Shown here one piece after another: positions 1 to 12,449 of a stretch of 64,000 nucleotides of DNA. Location: assembly GCA_027563935.2 (NCBI GenBank), contig CM050454.1:1658501-1722500 (forward strand), given 5' to 3'. The notes beneath the pieces are model-generated. The model saw nothing but the letters and a program-made list of their open reading frames with translations, was not told the DNA's origin and searched no databases. The DNA is from Costus lasius. Taxonomy: Eukaryota > Streptophyta > Magnoliopsida > Zingiberales > Costaceae. Each line of letters opens with the position of its first letter. Position 1 is the stretch's first letter. Made by a program: the position numbers and the translations under genes.

Positions 1-1579
1 AAAAGTAACAATGACCATGGAACCACCTAAAAAAAGGTTGAACCAAAACATCTAGTCGTTTCCTGCAACCTCTAGATGGCATTGATGATACATGATGAGC
101 TCAGAGAAGTTAAGATATAGTGGACACATGGGGACTGACTTGACAATTTTGTTGTTGCTTCACCTCGATGAGCATGTTACTCTTCATAGCTCGCGTCACA
201 TTCTACCTAAGATTTTAGAGCTTTCTCAATGTTGTTCCACTATTGCTTTGCTTCCTGGAGCTACTCAATTGAGAACCTTAGATCTATAGGCCAAGGTGTA
301 TTTTTTTTTAGTTGAGATCCATTAATTGCTAGTACTGTTAATTGGATGCTTATATGGGCAAATTTTAAAAGATTCAGAAAAATCACACATTCATTTGGTA
401 GGTAGATTTTTTTTTTTTTTTTTCTGAACTATTCAATAACATTCAACCCTTATCACTCGAGAGGCCATACCGAAGTTATTTACGTTTTAACTTTATTTTA
501 CTTGGATTGCTTACTCACTATTTGAGTCCTGAAGTTTTATCTTATATTTTTTGCTTCATCACTCAGTTAATTTATGACTAAGCAAACTCTAATCTTTCCT
601 CTTAAGTCACTTGCGCACTTCTTGATGGACCAAGACCATAGTTCATCACTCTAATCACTTTGGTGTTGCTTGAGCAATTGGACTTCACATCAGCAACTTT
701 CCATGTTCTTCTCGTTGGAGTCAAATCAAAGGGACTTGCTACCATTGTGTGACATTAACTACATCAAAAATGACTTTATTACTATTAAGTTAACCAACAT
801 CCATTTTAACATCTATTGCTATTGTCACTATTCATTACATCCTTAATGCCTTTAACATTCACAATAGCCATCTAGCATAACTATAGCAACTAATGACGGA
901 ATAGAGTATGTCACTCAAATTTTCATGATTTGGAATACAAGACCAAAGAGTCTAAAGTATGAAAGCTTGAGGTTAGCTCAATCCTTTTACAACTCTCTAG
1001 AAATAATAATATATTAAAGTTTCAAGCTAGGCCTACTGGTCCAAACATTCTTTATTCACTTCTTTGATGCCCATACACTACCTTAAGTCATATACACCAA
1101 ATGTTCCATCGATATTCTACGAAGATAACATATCAATCTCTACCCACATTTTATCCCTCGTAGGTATTGATAAAAGCCTCTTCCTAAACAAACAAATGCA
1201 CATGAGGTGCAGCTAAGAGGCCAGTCTTTGGTTTACGTTCGCACACATTTATTTCTCATTTCCTTTACATTAACCTTCCTTTAATCATAATCTTGAGATT
1301 GCTAACTAACATAATCATCACTGAGAGTATGCCCCTGATAACTCATCCGTTGTAATGTAGAGATTTCTGACTAACTTAACTATGTCTATTCTTTGTCCTT
1401 GTTTTTCTTTTGTCAAGGCTACTTGACTAGATTACCCCTAGGCTGTCTATAAAACTTCTATATGTTAACAAATAACAATAATAACTCTATTGAGCTACGT
1501 GAGAATAAATGATTATTGAAACCAAAATTTACCCAATTCTAACATCAAATGAAAGGTAAAAATTAGCAATTTCAATGAT
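1..1579. other. AT-rich stretch without a recognised gene
   Basis: Short reading frames occur here (for example 92-289, plus strand) but none shows a recognisable domain, codon pattern or splice structure. The stretch contains poly-T runs and looks like old intergenic or transposon-derived DNA. I can support no gene here. Confidence 0.5.
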
Positions 1580-2782
1580 TCATTCTGCCAGGTCCGTCAC
1601 CTTCTTCCCTAGGAAAATTTGCAGCACCCCATCTGACCCTCCGGCAGCGAGCATTCCCTCATTCATCGCCGCCACCTGCCTCCAGCTCACTGCACCGACG
1701 ATCCCCTCCGGCCTCCTTGGCCCAAACCCCTTCACCCAAATCGGTTCTCCCCATCGCAGATCGTATACGAACACCTCGTTGCTCTCTGATCCGCTCCCGA
1801 TGAGCCCCGCACTGCGCCACACCGACATCCCGATGAAGCTCCGTGAGTTTGCGTGCCCCCTGTACGCTCGCAACTGACGCCCGTCCCTCCAGTCCCACAA
1901 CCGGTGGGTCCCGTCGGTTCCCGACGTCACCACCCGCCGCGCCCCCTCCGCGAACCGCACGTACGCCACCGCCCGCTCGTGCCCGCCGAGCACCGCAACC
2001 GGTCCCGCCTCGGCCGCTCGCACGTCGAACACGTACGCGCGCCGGTCCGCGCTGCCCGCCGCGACCCACGGCCCGCCCTCGGGATCGAACTCCACGCTGC
2101 AGACCGCGCCGCCGGCGCGCAGGACTGCTGGGCATGTGCCGCCCGCGCACCGTGTGTCCCACAGCCGCACCGTGCCGTCGTCCGATCCAGAGGCACCGAG
2201 ATCACCGCTGGCCGAGTAGGCCACGCTCCACACGCGGCGGCCGCCGTGGTCGTCGCGCTCGGACACGGCCGCGCCCCGCTCCGCGTTGTACTCGGTGACC
2301 ACGCCGTCGTAGTCACCGGCAGCGATGTCGCCGCCGCCGCCACCAGAAGAACCGGGGCGCCAGCAAAGGCTGCTGAGCTTGGCCGGTGCGCAGATGCAGA
2401 GGCGGCAGGCGGCGGAGTGGTCGGAGAGAGTCGGGCCAGCATTGGGATCTTGCCCGAGTAGGCTGCCGAGGGTATAGAATCTTATCTTTCTCGCGATGCC
2501 GGCGGTGGCCAAGAGGCGGCCGGCGGGGTCGAATTCGACGGCACCGATGGCATCTGAGGAATCCGCAGATGGGGAGACAACGGCTGAGAGCCGGAAGCTC
2601 CATTGGCGCTGAGCTTTTTCATCTCTTTCTTCTTGCAGTCGTTGGTATGGCGGCGGCGGCGAGCGGCTCATCGCCCATTCATAGAGGAATGAGGGCTGTT
2701 GGCGAAAGGATTGGTGTAATAGGTTGAGGGGTTGGGGGCCAATGAGAAGTGGGGGATGACGATGGGTGATCTCTGACTCCAT
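1580..2782 (-). CDS. RUP2-like: RUP1/RUP2-like WD40 repeat protein (repressor of UV-B photomorphogenesis)
   Basis: A single uninterrupted frame of 400 residues, very GC-rich. Seven WD40-type blades can be followed: about residues 78-103, 136-165, 184-209, 227-253, 271-297, 316-341 and 362-390, with clear WD-type ends such as VRLWD and HRLWD. The segment around residues 75-103 (DAIGAVEFDPAGRLLATAGI, then ARKIRFY) and the upstream SPPPPYQRLQEE are characteristic of the plant RUP/EFO family, which is related to the COP1/SPA WD40 domain. Family knowledge: RUP1 and RUP2 bind the UV-B receptor UVR8 in the nucleus and promote its return to the inactive dimer; they also affect flowering time. Arabidopsis RUP2 is about 370 residues, so 400 is normal. 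The first Met is taken as start because it keeps the longest frame; Met38 (MSRSPPPPYQR) is a credible alternative and gives a length closer to the family. Lack of introns also fits the family. No break is visible. Confidence 0.88.
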   Translation of the reverse strand: MESEITHRHPPLLIGPQPLNLLHQSFRQQPSFLYEWAMSRSPPPPYQRLQEERDEKAQRQWSFRLSAVVSPSADSSDAIGAVEFDPAGRLLATAGIARKIRFYTLGSLLGQDPNAGPTLSDHSAACRLCICAPAKLSSLCWRPGSSGGGGGDIAAGDYDGVVTEYNAERGAAVSERDDHGGRRVWSVAYSASGDLGASGSDDGTVRLWDTRCAGGTCPAVLRAGGAVCSVEFDPEGGPWVAAGSADRRAYVFDVRAAEAGPVAVLGGHERAVAYVRFAEGARRVVTSGTDGTHRLWDWRDGRQLRAYRGHANSRSFIGMSVWRSAGLIGSGSESNEVFVYDLRWGEPIWVKGFGPRRPEGIVGAVSWRQVAAMNEGMLAAGGSDGVLQIFLGKKVTDLAE

Positions 2783-2858
2783 TGGATGTGTCTTATGGCT
2801 TTGGTGTGTTTGGGGGGTTTGCTAGCTTGTGGAGAAAGGAGAGGGTATTCTTGTTCTA

Positions 2859-2865
2859 TTATTAT
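2859..2865 (-). promoter_or_regulatory. Possible TATA box of the RUP-like gene
   Basis: On the minus strand the sequence reads TATAATA, about 80 bases upstream of the ATG at 2782. It would give a 5' leader of roughly 50 bases. This is position and motif only; I did not find an obvious G-box (CACGTG) close by. Confidence 0.35.
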
Positions 2866-2929
2866 ACAATGGCAAGTCAAACTACTCACCACACAACGTT
2901 GTGGAGGTAATAGCATGATGTAGGACAAT

Positions 2930-4869
2930 TTTTGTTAGATATGATCATGTGATCGATCTAACGTATCTCACTATTCATAAAGGATAAGCAAAAATCTCAT
3001 AAAGAGAGCATTAATAGCTCCTCTATAGTTCCAAGTATGGAACATTCAATCACATAGGATTAGATTTAGGATGTCTTTAACAGAATGACATTTTATATGA
3101 TTAATTTTTGTGAAGGTCACAATTACCATATTTTTCCATTGGTTTTCATTTCATTTCATATCAACTATGGAGGAAGATAAAGTCAATTTAAGAAAAAAAA
3201 AATTGTGAAAAGGATGTAGATTATGAGCTATATTAGTTTTATTAAACAATAGCTCAAAGGATTGTTCAAAAGTAATTTTATTTGTCCTCTCTTGTTTCTC
3301 TCTTACTGAAACTAGAGCTTAACTAGAATAGTCTGTTCAAAGTTATATCCGATCAGTCTAAATCCCACAAGATCAGACAGCCTAGAGGTCCTAGAGTTGG
3401 ACGAAGATCCTCTCTTAAGATGTTCTTCCCTTTATTGCTTGCCTCCCCCAAAAGGCTTCTATTTTTCCAAGATCTGGTGCATGGACATGTGGTCTAGAGC
3501 ATTCTTGCATGAGTTTTGACGGGTTCAAATTAGAGACGGCATGAGAACAAATGTTCAATCCAAAAGCCACATCTTTGCTTTGTGCCATCCACGAATTAGC
3601 TACACAAGAAGATTGGTGGCCCTTAGGGTTCCAACACCAAGGAGAGATGCAGTGTAGACGTGGTTGAACCTTCCCACACAATGTCATGTCATCAATTTTC
3701 TTCAATTTACGGGTCCACTCTTCTGCACAGCTAATCCCCTCGCTTTCTAAATCTTCAAAACAAAAAAAAAAAATCTTAATTTTTTTTTGTTTTACATACT
3801 TATCTCTTAATTAATACTATCTTCCTTTTTTATGTCATACCATATAGCGAACAAAGTAAAAAAAAGAGAGAGAAAAAACTACATAAACTACTAATGTTTG
3901 GATGCATGCTAATTTAGTGCTCAATAGTATTTATTTATTTTGTTTAAACTTTGGAGATAACTAAGGACGTAGACTCTTTAAGATTAAGTTTCTTTTTAAT
4001 TGGATAATGTTATTTATACTAGGCATCATGTTAATTTTATATAATGAATTTCCAGAACTTGTAATTGGTTCGAGAGAGTTTGAGATAATGAAGTCTTTGT
4101 TCTCGTTTATCTGTAACAAAAAGAAGACTTTTAAAAGAGAAAAAAAAAAGGGGGGTAGTAGAGAATGGAATTAAATTTGCAGAGTCGCAGAAGACCACAT
4201 TGAATAAGAGATGTATGCCTGGTCTGGTGGTCTCAGTTTGCTGTGACGTGGGTGAACGCGATCCCTTCAGTCTTCAAAATTTATCACAGTTGAGCCTTTT
4301 GGGATCCACTCTCTTGCATCACGCAGCGCTTGCCCTTTCGGCTTTGTGTGTAAAAATGGCTATAATGTACATTCAAGTCCGGCTTGTTCTGATCCTCCTC
4401 AACTTTGAACTCTCACTGTTGTTTGTAGCCTATCTTTGCACATGCCTTGCAGTGGGAAAAAAATTTCTGGAGAGGTCTCCCTGAAAGATTTCATGAATAT
4501 GATGGAAATTTTTTTTTCATATACATTTTGGTGTATGTTAGCGGTATGCTTAATATGCACTGCACTATCTATTTTGATCTATAAAGGCTTGGTTGTGCAG
4601 ATAATCTAATGATATAGTTTGATTTCATATTTGTCTTCCTAATAATTCTATCGCTAGTAGTGTTCAGTCTGTATTTATTTTATTTATTTATGCATTTATA
4701 TGTTATTTTGTATGGCTTTATTTTTTTTTGTCTATTTTAGCTAAACTAATATGAAATCATAGGTAAATTTGTTGTGAAGTTGATTTATATTGGCAAAATT
4801 GGTAACTAGGAGCTTAGTGATTTTTCATACTTGCTCCATTGGATTTGAAGTTGATTTATATATTGTGTT
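2930..4869. other. Intergenic, no supported gene
   Basis: AT-rich with short purine or pyrimidine runs. Small frames at 3415-3705 (minus) and 4200-4484 (plus) have higher GC than their surroundings but no domain I recognise. Around 4330-4400 a second plus frame encodes a short Cys-rich stretch, which may be a decayed exon. I call no gene. Confidence 0.4.
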
Positions 4870-5277
4870 TGTTGGTCTAAAACTTTTATGTAGACTTTTA
4901 TTTAAATAGAAAATGAAAACATAGATTATAAAGTAATAAAAGTTGCAAATAATATTTAAAAGAGAGTTAAAAAGATAGAATATGGAGGCACATTGTGGCT
5001 TGTTTTAAAGTGAAAATTCAAGCTCTTGTGCGAGTTAAATCCGGATTGAACACCTAGGATACAACCGGGTACTCCTCTCCTACGGGCACAATCGTGAAAA
5101 ACTTGATCAGATGTCCTTTTGGCAACAAGCAGCAAAATCAGAGAAACCAAGAAGATAAAATAAAAAGAAGGAGAAAGAAGAAGGGGAAAGGAACCAAACG
5201 CTTAAGTCTATTTCTTAAGGCTAGTAATGTTAGCAATTAATGCTAATATTAAGTATTTTTTTAATTTTATTCCAACA
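4870..5277 (+). repeat. Left LTR (TGTTGG...CCAACA)
   Basis: About 408 bp. Matches 7981-8359 and 13716-14594 along most of its length, including a shared block near 5030-5110 with the words CCGGATTGAACACC and GATCAGATG. Defined by the inverted hexamer ends. Confidence 0.6.
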
Positions 5278-7980
5278 ATCCCTCATAAAATTAAAAAAAA
5301 AAATCTAAATATAATTAAATTTAACAAGATGATTAAATAAATTTAAATTACTGCTCATGTCTATATTATGTGGTAAGTAAAGTGCACTTAAAGTCATAAT
5401 TTTTACTTAGTGAAAATGTTTCCATATGAAGAAAAGATAGTGAACTAGTCTTGAACTAGTTCCCTTTGACTTAGACTTCGACAAATCCACATACAATACA
5501 AGGTTTGTCTAATCACGGGGTTGCACATTTTTGGCCGTGCATGTCTATCTTCATGAGAGCTTCTGAGGATTGTCTATGTCCTCAGCCGCGGTCGTATATG
5601 GACTCTCTCATATGAGAAATTCCTTACAAAAGATGAGTGTAGAGGCTCATCTCATGGTAATTAACTACTTCGGGAAGTTTTACTTATCTTTACAATAAGA
5701 AGCACAAAATGTATCCTCCTTCAATGGATACACCGATGTGTTTTATAATTTTTATTTTTCAAAGTGCTTTCCGACCAATCAATCAGTTTGTTATTACCAC
5801 ATTGAACCTCCTTTAAGGGATCTCCTATCACAGAGGTTGGGTTCCCACCGCTAAGAGGTATATTTTTAGACTAATCCTATTCCTATCGATACTTCCAAGA
5901 TTATAATCTTGAACAAGCTTTGGTCAAGCCAATAGCTTTGTTGTGCTCAATTTTTCATCAAAGAAAGAGTTATAACTTTTTATGAGTCAAGCTATTTATA
6001 GACTTTTGTCTTTTATCTAATTTTAATATGGCTATTCTTTTTTTTTAACATAAGTCTGCTTTGTAATTTTAATTTATTTTATTTTATCTTTATTATTGAA
6101 TCCTTTACTCTTACTTTAGATTTCTTATTCTTGAATTTATAAAGAGAGAAAGAAATTATTTTTTAAAGAGCAAAAAGACCTAAATATTTAATTAGGCTTC
6201 TAGTTACTCTTATCATAAAGCAAAACCATTTAAATTAAATTTTTTGGCTTTAAATTAGTTTTCAAAGTCATTTTATTTTAAAGGAATTAAAATTTTTTAG
6301 TTGCAAAATAATTTTTCATTTATGACAATTGTTATAAATATTATAAATGTATAACTTATGCATATTAAGTTTTTTTTTCATGATCAATATGATCATCAAA
6401 TGCATCATTATAAAGATGTATCATATTTTATATGATATGCATTATGAATATACATTATCATGTAAAATATTTATATTTATTATGTACATTATTTTATTGT
6501 GGATATTAAATCCATCATGTTAATATAATTATTAAACACATTATGTACATATGCATATTATGTTCACCATTTACATGTACATCATTTTTATATATACATT
6601 CCAAAATGTATATTATAAACCATTATGTTTTATATTATGTCTATGGCATAATGTCTATAAGTATTAGTTTAAATATTTAGATTATATATTATGCTCTTTC
6701 TAATTTGGCCCAAACCAAATTAAGTTAAATCAGATGATCGAATCTGATACAATTATAAATTATACTATAAACTAGGGCTACACCACATTTAGGATCATTA
6801 ATCTAATCTATAAAAGACATTATCATTTTAAAGTAAATTTAAAAATTTTGAGATATTGAAATTTAAATTAAATTACATATTATGCATATAAAATTCATTA
6901 TGCACATTATGATTGTGTGGATCATATTACGAGCATTAGTTTCATGAAAGTCAAATGTAAACCATAATTTAAACAATGTTCATAAATATTATACAAATAT
7001 ATACAAATATTTAAATTATATATTATGCTCATTTACCCAACATATTCAATAAAATTCATGAACAATAATAAATAATTATTTTATATTACATAAAATTTTA
7101 AACATTATGCAAATTTTATCCAAAATATTCAAACGGTCCATGATAAAATAGTAAAAAAAAACAGTAAAAGCTTTACACATAGAATTCTAAAGGCAATATG
7201 TAACATCTGTTTCATAATTATTTAAATTATATTAATTTCTATACATGAAACAATAATTTGCTCTTCTATTGCTTGTAATAAATTCATCTTCACAAAATTA
7301 ATACTAGAGATTTTGGATCTCATACCCTTTTAAAATTTGACCAGTCAAACTATTTCAATAATCAAAGTTACTTTTAGACAATTTAAAATTTTATCTAATC
7401 AGTTTAAGAACATATGTAAAATAGACAGTCAATTTATTTATAGTAGCGCTATATATAGATTCGAGACCCAGTAATAATAAAGTAATATACCAATTTTAAA
7501 TTCAACAACTAGGTCAAGTCTATATGTTATAGAAGTAAAATTTGACAGTAGAAAAGAAGTATGCTGCATTAAAACATTACAGATTGTAACAAGCAATAAA
7601 CATAGTACGTAACATAACCAGATTTGACAATAAACTAAAATTGGAAAAGAAAACTCTACACAAATTTTTTCTTTATAATATAAGAATTTGATAACATAAT
7701 CTTTTACATTTTAAAATTAAAAAAAAGGAGAGAAAAAAATTAAAAAAACAATATAATTTTTTTTAATCTCTCCTACAGCTCCTACAACAGGAGCAGCAAT
7801 TAGGATTTTATTTTATTGTTCTTCGGTGCCGCTAGATGCGGCGAAACTAGATTTTCTCCTTTCAATTATTTTCTTAGCGAAAATGACAGTAAACAAACAT
7901 TGAGTAAATAGTTTGTTTTAAATCTAATTTAGATCTCACAGAGAATTTTTTTTTAAATAGCTCAGGATTTTTACCTAAGT

Positions 7981-8359
7981 TGTTGGTCTAAAAATTTTAT
8001 ATAGACCTTTATTTAAACAGAAAATAAAAACATAGATTATGAAGTAATAAAATTTGCAAATAATATTTAAAAGAGAATTAGAAAGATAGAACCCGGAGAC
8101 GCATTGTTGCTTATCCTTAGGTGAAAATTCGGGCTCTCTTACGAGTTAAATCCGAATTGAACACCCTATACAACTGGGTGCTTCTTTTTTGCGGGCACGA
8201 TCGTGGAGAAGTTGATCAGACGTCCTTTTGGCAACAAGTAGTAAAATAAGAGAAACCAAGAAGATAAAATAAAAAGAAGAAGAAAGAAGAAGAAGGTGAA
8301 ATGAACCAAGCATTTATAAATGCTAACATTAAGTATTTTTTTTTAATTTTATTCCAACA
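7981..8359 (+). repeat. Right LTR (TGTTGG...CCAACA)
   Basis: About 379 bp, same family and orientation as 4870-5277, with scattered substitutions and small indels. Followed by GTATT, the right half of the imperfect target duplication. Confidence 0.6.
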
Positions 8360-8364
8360 GTATT

Positions 8365-8860
8365 ATGTAGGAAAGAACGAAGGTTGAAAAAAACAGAAAG
8401 AAAATAAAGGAAAGAAAATAAAAAAAAAAAGATTTTCTCTTTTTGTGTTTATTTAGAGAGAAAAAGTTAGAAATATTGATAATCACATTTTATCTTTTTA
8501 TTTTTACGCCAACGACGTCGATAAGAAGCGATGGTAAAGAGACGACGATGAGAGATGAGAGGCAACTGTGAAGAGGTGGCGATGGCTACAGCAACGACGA
8601 AGAAGGTTGTAAGAGAAGCACAAGAGCTAGAGTGGGCATAAAAAAGAGTAGAGTGAAAATAGACATTAGAAGGGCAAATTAAACTTTCCACTCGATTTTT
8701 CGCCTGATTTGGACGAAAAGCAAATATGGTTATTTTCCTTCTCATTTTTTTTTATATTTCCCATCTTTTATTTTTCATCTGTCATACTAAACATGATTTT
8801 ATAGCTTTCTTTCTAATTTTCCATCCATTCCCTCCTCATTTCCTTCCTATTAAACTCGTT
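8365..8860. mobile_element. MITE-like element with TAGGAA ends
   Basis: Begins near TAGGAAAGAACGAAGG and ends near CCTCATTTCCTTCCTA, imperfect inverted repeats of each other. The same purine-rich end type appears near 34690, 47754, 58590 and 59300, so it is a dispersed family. The frame at 8467-8745 (minus) inside it has no recognisable domain and is not called as a gene. Confidence 0.4.
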
Positions 8861-9354
8861 TAACTTAGAAAAAAAATAGAGTTTTACTTAGTCATCTTTC
8901 CTTTATTTTTTTAACTTAAATATTAATTAAGAAATAAAAATACTTTTATTTTGATTTTTTTAATAACTAATAAAATTGATATAATAAAATCAAAACATAT
9001 CCATATACACTTTAGGTTTACTCAGCACGGACTAAATATTATATATTTCTATATTAAAATTATCCTAATACTATTCAACTTTATTTTGTAACTACAATTT
9101 TTATCATCACTTATTTATTTTCCTTTTTAGTAGTTTAGAAATATTCTCTAGTCTTTATTTATTGCTTTTCTTAATCTACTATCAAGCCATTTTATAATTT
9201 AAAAGCGATTTTCGAATGTTCAAATGGTCAACTATATTATTAAGTAATATAATAATAATAATAATAATGAAATAAATATAATTATGTGGTTGAAATAGTT
9301 ATTCCTATGGATTGGTACGATAAAAATAAGTGTGAAATAGAGTGATAATAATGT
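8860..9354. other. AT-rich intergenic DNA
   Basis: Nothing beyond AT-rich sequence and a short AAT microsatellite near 9240. Confidence 0.5.
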
Positions 9355-10395
9355 TTTATGGGTTGAGGCAAGGTGAGGCCATGGTCAAATATATGAGCAC
9401 GTGAATGCAGCATGGACTAATGTCTTATGGGTTGAGGCAAGGCGAGCAATTGGCTGAGGGCATCCAGTGGGCTGGTAAACCTAAGGATTAGTTTAGTTCT
9501 GTTGTGCTGTCGCAGCTACACTATGATAGTTGCATTGTCACTGTAGCATCTGCTGTGAATGGTGTTTGGTGAATTTAGTTGTGCTGTCACTGTAGCAACT
9601 ATTATTAAAATTATTTTATAGATTTATTGAGTTATTAGTGTTGTTAATAAATAAATAAATATAATTTAATAAAATATATTAAAATTAAAATTATTTATTT
9701 TTATAATAAAATAAAATAATTATATATTAGATTAATCAATATAATAATATATTAAATTTTAATACATATTTAATATTGTATATATTATATTTAAAATTTA
9801 ATTTAATTATTAGTATATTATATAAATAATGATATATATTTTAAAATTTAAATAAATATAATTAAATAAGATTTAATTAAAATTTAAAATAATTATTTTA
9901 ATAAAATTATTAAATTTTATAAAATCAAATAATTAATTTCAATATAGTACTTAATTAAAGCAAAAAATTATAAATATTTTAATAATAAAGTAAAAAAAAT
10001 TATTTTAATAAATTTATAATAAAATAAAATATTTATTTTTAAAATTTAAAATAATTATTCTAATAAATTTGTTAATTTTTATAAGATGAAATAAATAATT
10101 TTAATATAACATTTAATTATTAATTTTATGTTTAAAGTAATTAATTTAAAATTAATATATACTATATTATTAAATATACATTAATATATAACACAAGAGT
10201 GTTATTCTAATTTGATTTTACTGTAGCCACGTGCTACAGTTGCTACAGTAGAATACAAGAGCTTGCTGTTATTTTATATTGATTTTACTGTAGCCACTTG
10301 CTACTAGAATCGCAGTTGCGGGAGCAGGAGGTATCTTGCTTCCGTGAACAGTAATAAAATTGATACTATTTCAACGTAAAGTTGCTTAACCAAAT
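9355..10395. repeat. AT-rich non-autonomous transposon-like region with CTGTAGC ends
   Basis: GC-richer edges carrying repeated CTGTAGC/GCTACAG words (about 9490-9600 and 10220-10310) face each other as inverted repeats around a 600-bp interior that is nearly pure A/T. The interior resembles, in inverse orientation, 12725-13450. A left-hand piece at 9355-9480 (TCTTATGGGTTGAGGCAAGG) recurs at 44160-44270. Superfamily not determined. Confidence 0.4.
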
Positions 10396-10412
10396 GTGAG
10401 CACAGTGCTCAC

Positions 10413-10503
10413 TTCTACTGCCCATTGGAGCGCCGCTGGAAGCGCAGTAGCTCCAAACGAGCCCTTAGCTGCCGTGCTTCTAGCGACGCTCCAATGGGCA
10501 GCA
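10413..10503. repeat. Short foldback hairpin
   Basis: Arms of about 38 bases: the left contains CTACTGCCCATTGGAGCG, the right CGCTCCAATGGGCAGCAG, separated by about a dozen bases. The transcript could form a long hairpin. Probably part of a MITE; the neighbouring 10600-10820 holds further GC-rich repeated words (GAGCTGGTCTGA). I see no gene between 10504 and 11717; part of 11200-11717 may be the old 3' UTR of the EID1-like copy. Confidence 0.5.
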
Positions 10504-11717
10504 GAAACAGCCATTTTTTAATCAATTTTTGAGTAGCTTTGTTTTCAAATAGTAGCAAAATATTTACTGTAGTGGGAAGCAGCCTCCCCCTTGCTATTGT
10601 TGCTGTGACTATGCATTGACGCGCGTGCACAGTTTTGTGAGAGGGAAAGGTTCGAATCCCACTCCTTTTTCGGGCTGGTTTGGAGTGGCTGGAGCTTCTG
10701 GCTGGTGGCTGGTTTGAGTAGAGCTGGTCTGAGTAGAGCTGGTCTGAAAAGTTAAGGCTGTTTAGTGCATTAGCTGGTCTGATAAGCAACTGTGAGCTGC
10801 TGTGCTGTGCTGTTCAGTTCTATTAAGAAATTTTTTTTTAAGTTATTTGTAAAATTTGAAATTACTTTACAGAACAATAAATAATTTTTAGACTATTATA
10901 TAACTAAATATAATTTGGCTAATACAAAATAGTGTCTGATGAACTATTTAAAAAATAATAACAGCTTAATCAGTAATCAGCAAGAAGGGTGCTTTAAAGA
11001 GATTCTACCTCAAGTACAGAGTCTAATTAGCTTAACATTAATTCCTTTCCTATGCCAAAATATGGTCTAAAAGCAATGAGCAGAAATGCCCTTAGAGATC
11101 GGCATATCCTACTTTAAAATTAAAGAAACTACTATAAGGAAAAGAATAAAATGTTGCAAACATAGGACAGTAAGTTCAACAATACATCAGAAATGATCAT
11201 GAATTCAATAGATCGTGTTTTAAAATTTTATTAAAAAACAACAATTGATGCAAAAGTAGGACAATAAGTTCAGCAATATAACATACACACAATACAGAGG
11301 CATAAAGCAAGGAAAGTGTTCTATCTCCATATCGCTCCATACTGAACACATACAAAAAGAACTACAAAAGCAATAAGGATGAGGCACATCTAAGTAGCCA
11401 TAAACCTGTACAAAGTCACATGGATACAAGCAACGATGGCCATGAATCATTGCAGCTGCTACAAATGAACTCCTTGGCACAAGCCATAGATGAAATAAAG
11501 AGATGCAGTAGCATACTAGCATCCAATGCAAAATATTAAGCTAAGCGCTGGATGAAAAACAAAACGATCACATAGAAGTGAAAAAGATATCCACATTAAA
11601 ACCAAGTTGACGATAACAATTTCATATCCCAGCATCACTAGAAGAATCCTTGATGAACTATATGAAAACCAAATTGACCAATCAAAATGCGCACTCAGAA
11701 CTAAACAAATCCTATCT

Positions 11718-12449
11718 TTAAGCATACAACGGTCTCTCAGTCCATGCCCCTGAGACGTGGCCATTCTCGCAAACATACGCCCTCACCACTGGCTCCCCAT
11801 CATCATGAAAACCGAAGACCCTCCTCAAGCAAAATGCGGAGTGAAGGTCCCAGGTCTCCCTGCAAGTACAGAATGCGCAATCCAAGGCAAGTTTGCCCCT
11901 ATTTGAGTCAATTAATGTCTTCCAAACCCTCGATCGCTTGAAGTTCTTGAAAACCCCTCTAAACAGCATGTACTTCCGCTTCTCTTCAGCGTGAACGCAC
12001 CCGGGCCAATCGCATATGTAGAGGCCAATCTCCCTCTTCTTCGTGCCAACCGAACCGACTCTGATGGGGATCTCACCCGGAGACGGATCGGTAGGGATGG
12101 CATCTTGGGACTCCGAATGGTCGTACTCCGTGTCGAAGTAGAGGTCGTCGAAGAGGGACCAGCAAGAATCGACGGCCTCGGAGGCGATCTGAGGGCGGAG
12201 GGTTTGGGGATCGCTGGGCAATGAGGACGAGGAGGAGGGAGATCGAAGAGGGGGAGACAGATGAGGACCGATGTCGCGCTCAAGGCCGAAATCGGAGTGC
12301 TCGAGTAGGACGCCGGCGCGATGGAGGCCGGGGCAGCAGACGGACAGCTTGTGGAGGGACGCCCAAGCGGCCTCGGCCGCGGTTGGAGAAGGGAGGAGAT
12401 CCGGGGGGAGCGAGCGTGAGCAGCGGGATCGGCAGCAAACGGTGCGGAC
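11718..12449 (-). pseudogene. EID1-like: EID1-like phytochrome A-associated F-box protein, 5'-truncated
   Basis: The frame from 12617 to 11718 encodes 299 residues, but only the part from about residue 57 (VRTVCCRSRC) onward matches the EID1 family. Recognisable blocks are WASLHKLSVCCPGLHRAGVL, EHSDFGLERDIGP, DDLYFDTEYDHSES, WPGCVHAEEKRKYMLFRGVF and the hallmark end FGFHDDGEPVVRAYVCENGH followed by VSGAWTERPLYA. Family knowledge: EID1 is a nuclear F-box subunit of an SCF ubiquitin ligase that damps phytochrome A signalling, with the F-box at the N-terminus followed by a leucine-zipper-like part. Here the F-box is absent: the first ~56 residues come from unrelated GC-rich repeat sequence (12450-12720). 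The 3' end is intact. Either a truncated copy or a chimeric gene; a protein made from it could not join an SCF complex through an F-box. The match to the C-terminal half is strong. Confidence 0.8.

Larger units (their letters stand above)
4870..8359 (+). mobile_element. Decayed LTR element with both LTRs, no polymerase genes
   Basis: Two related direct repeats, 4870-5277 and 7981-8359, each begin TGTTGG and end CCAACA, as LTRs do. The bases outside are GTGTT on the left (4865-4869) and GTATT on the right (8360-8364), a 5-bp target duplication with one mismatch. The ~2.7-kb internal part is very AT-rich and has no gag, protease, reverse transcriptase or integrase frame. No iMet primer site follows the left LTR, so the primer tRNA is unclear. 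The start of the internal region (about 5278-6350) recurs at 14595-15780 and, inverted, inside 16395-17460, so this is a family with several copies here. Non-autonomous by inference. Confidence 0.6.

Noticed and set aside
1843..2461. Long plus-strand frames opposite the RUP-like gene
   Set aside because: Shadows of a GC-rich coding region; Pro/Arg-rich without domains.
10620..10680. GGTTCGAATCCCACTCC resembling a tRNA box B
   Set aside because: No box A at the right distance and no cloverleaf; probably an isolated match in repeat DNA.
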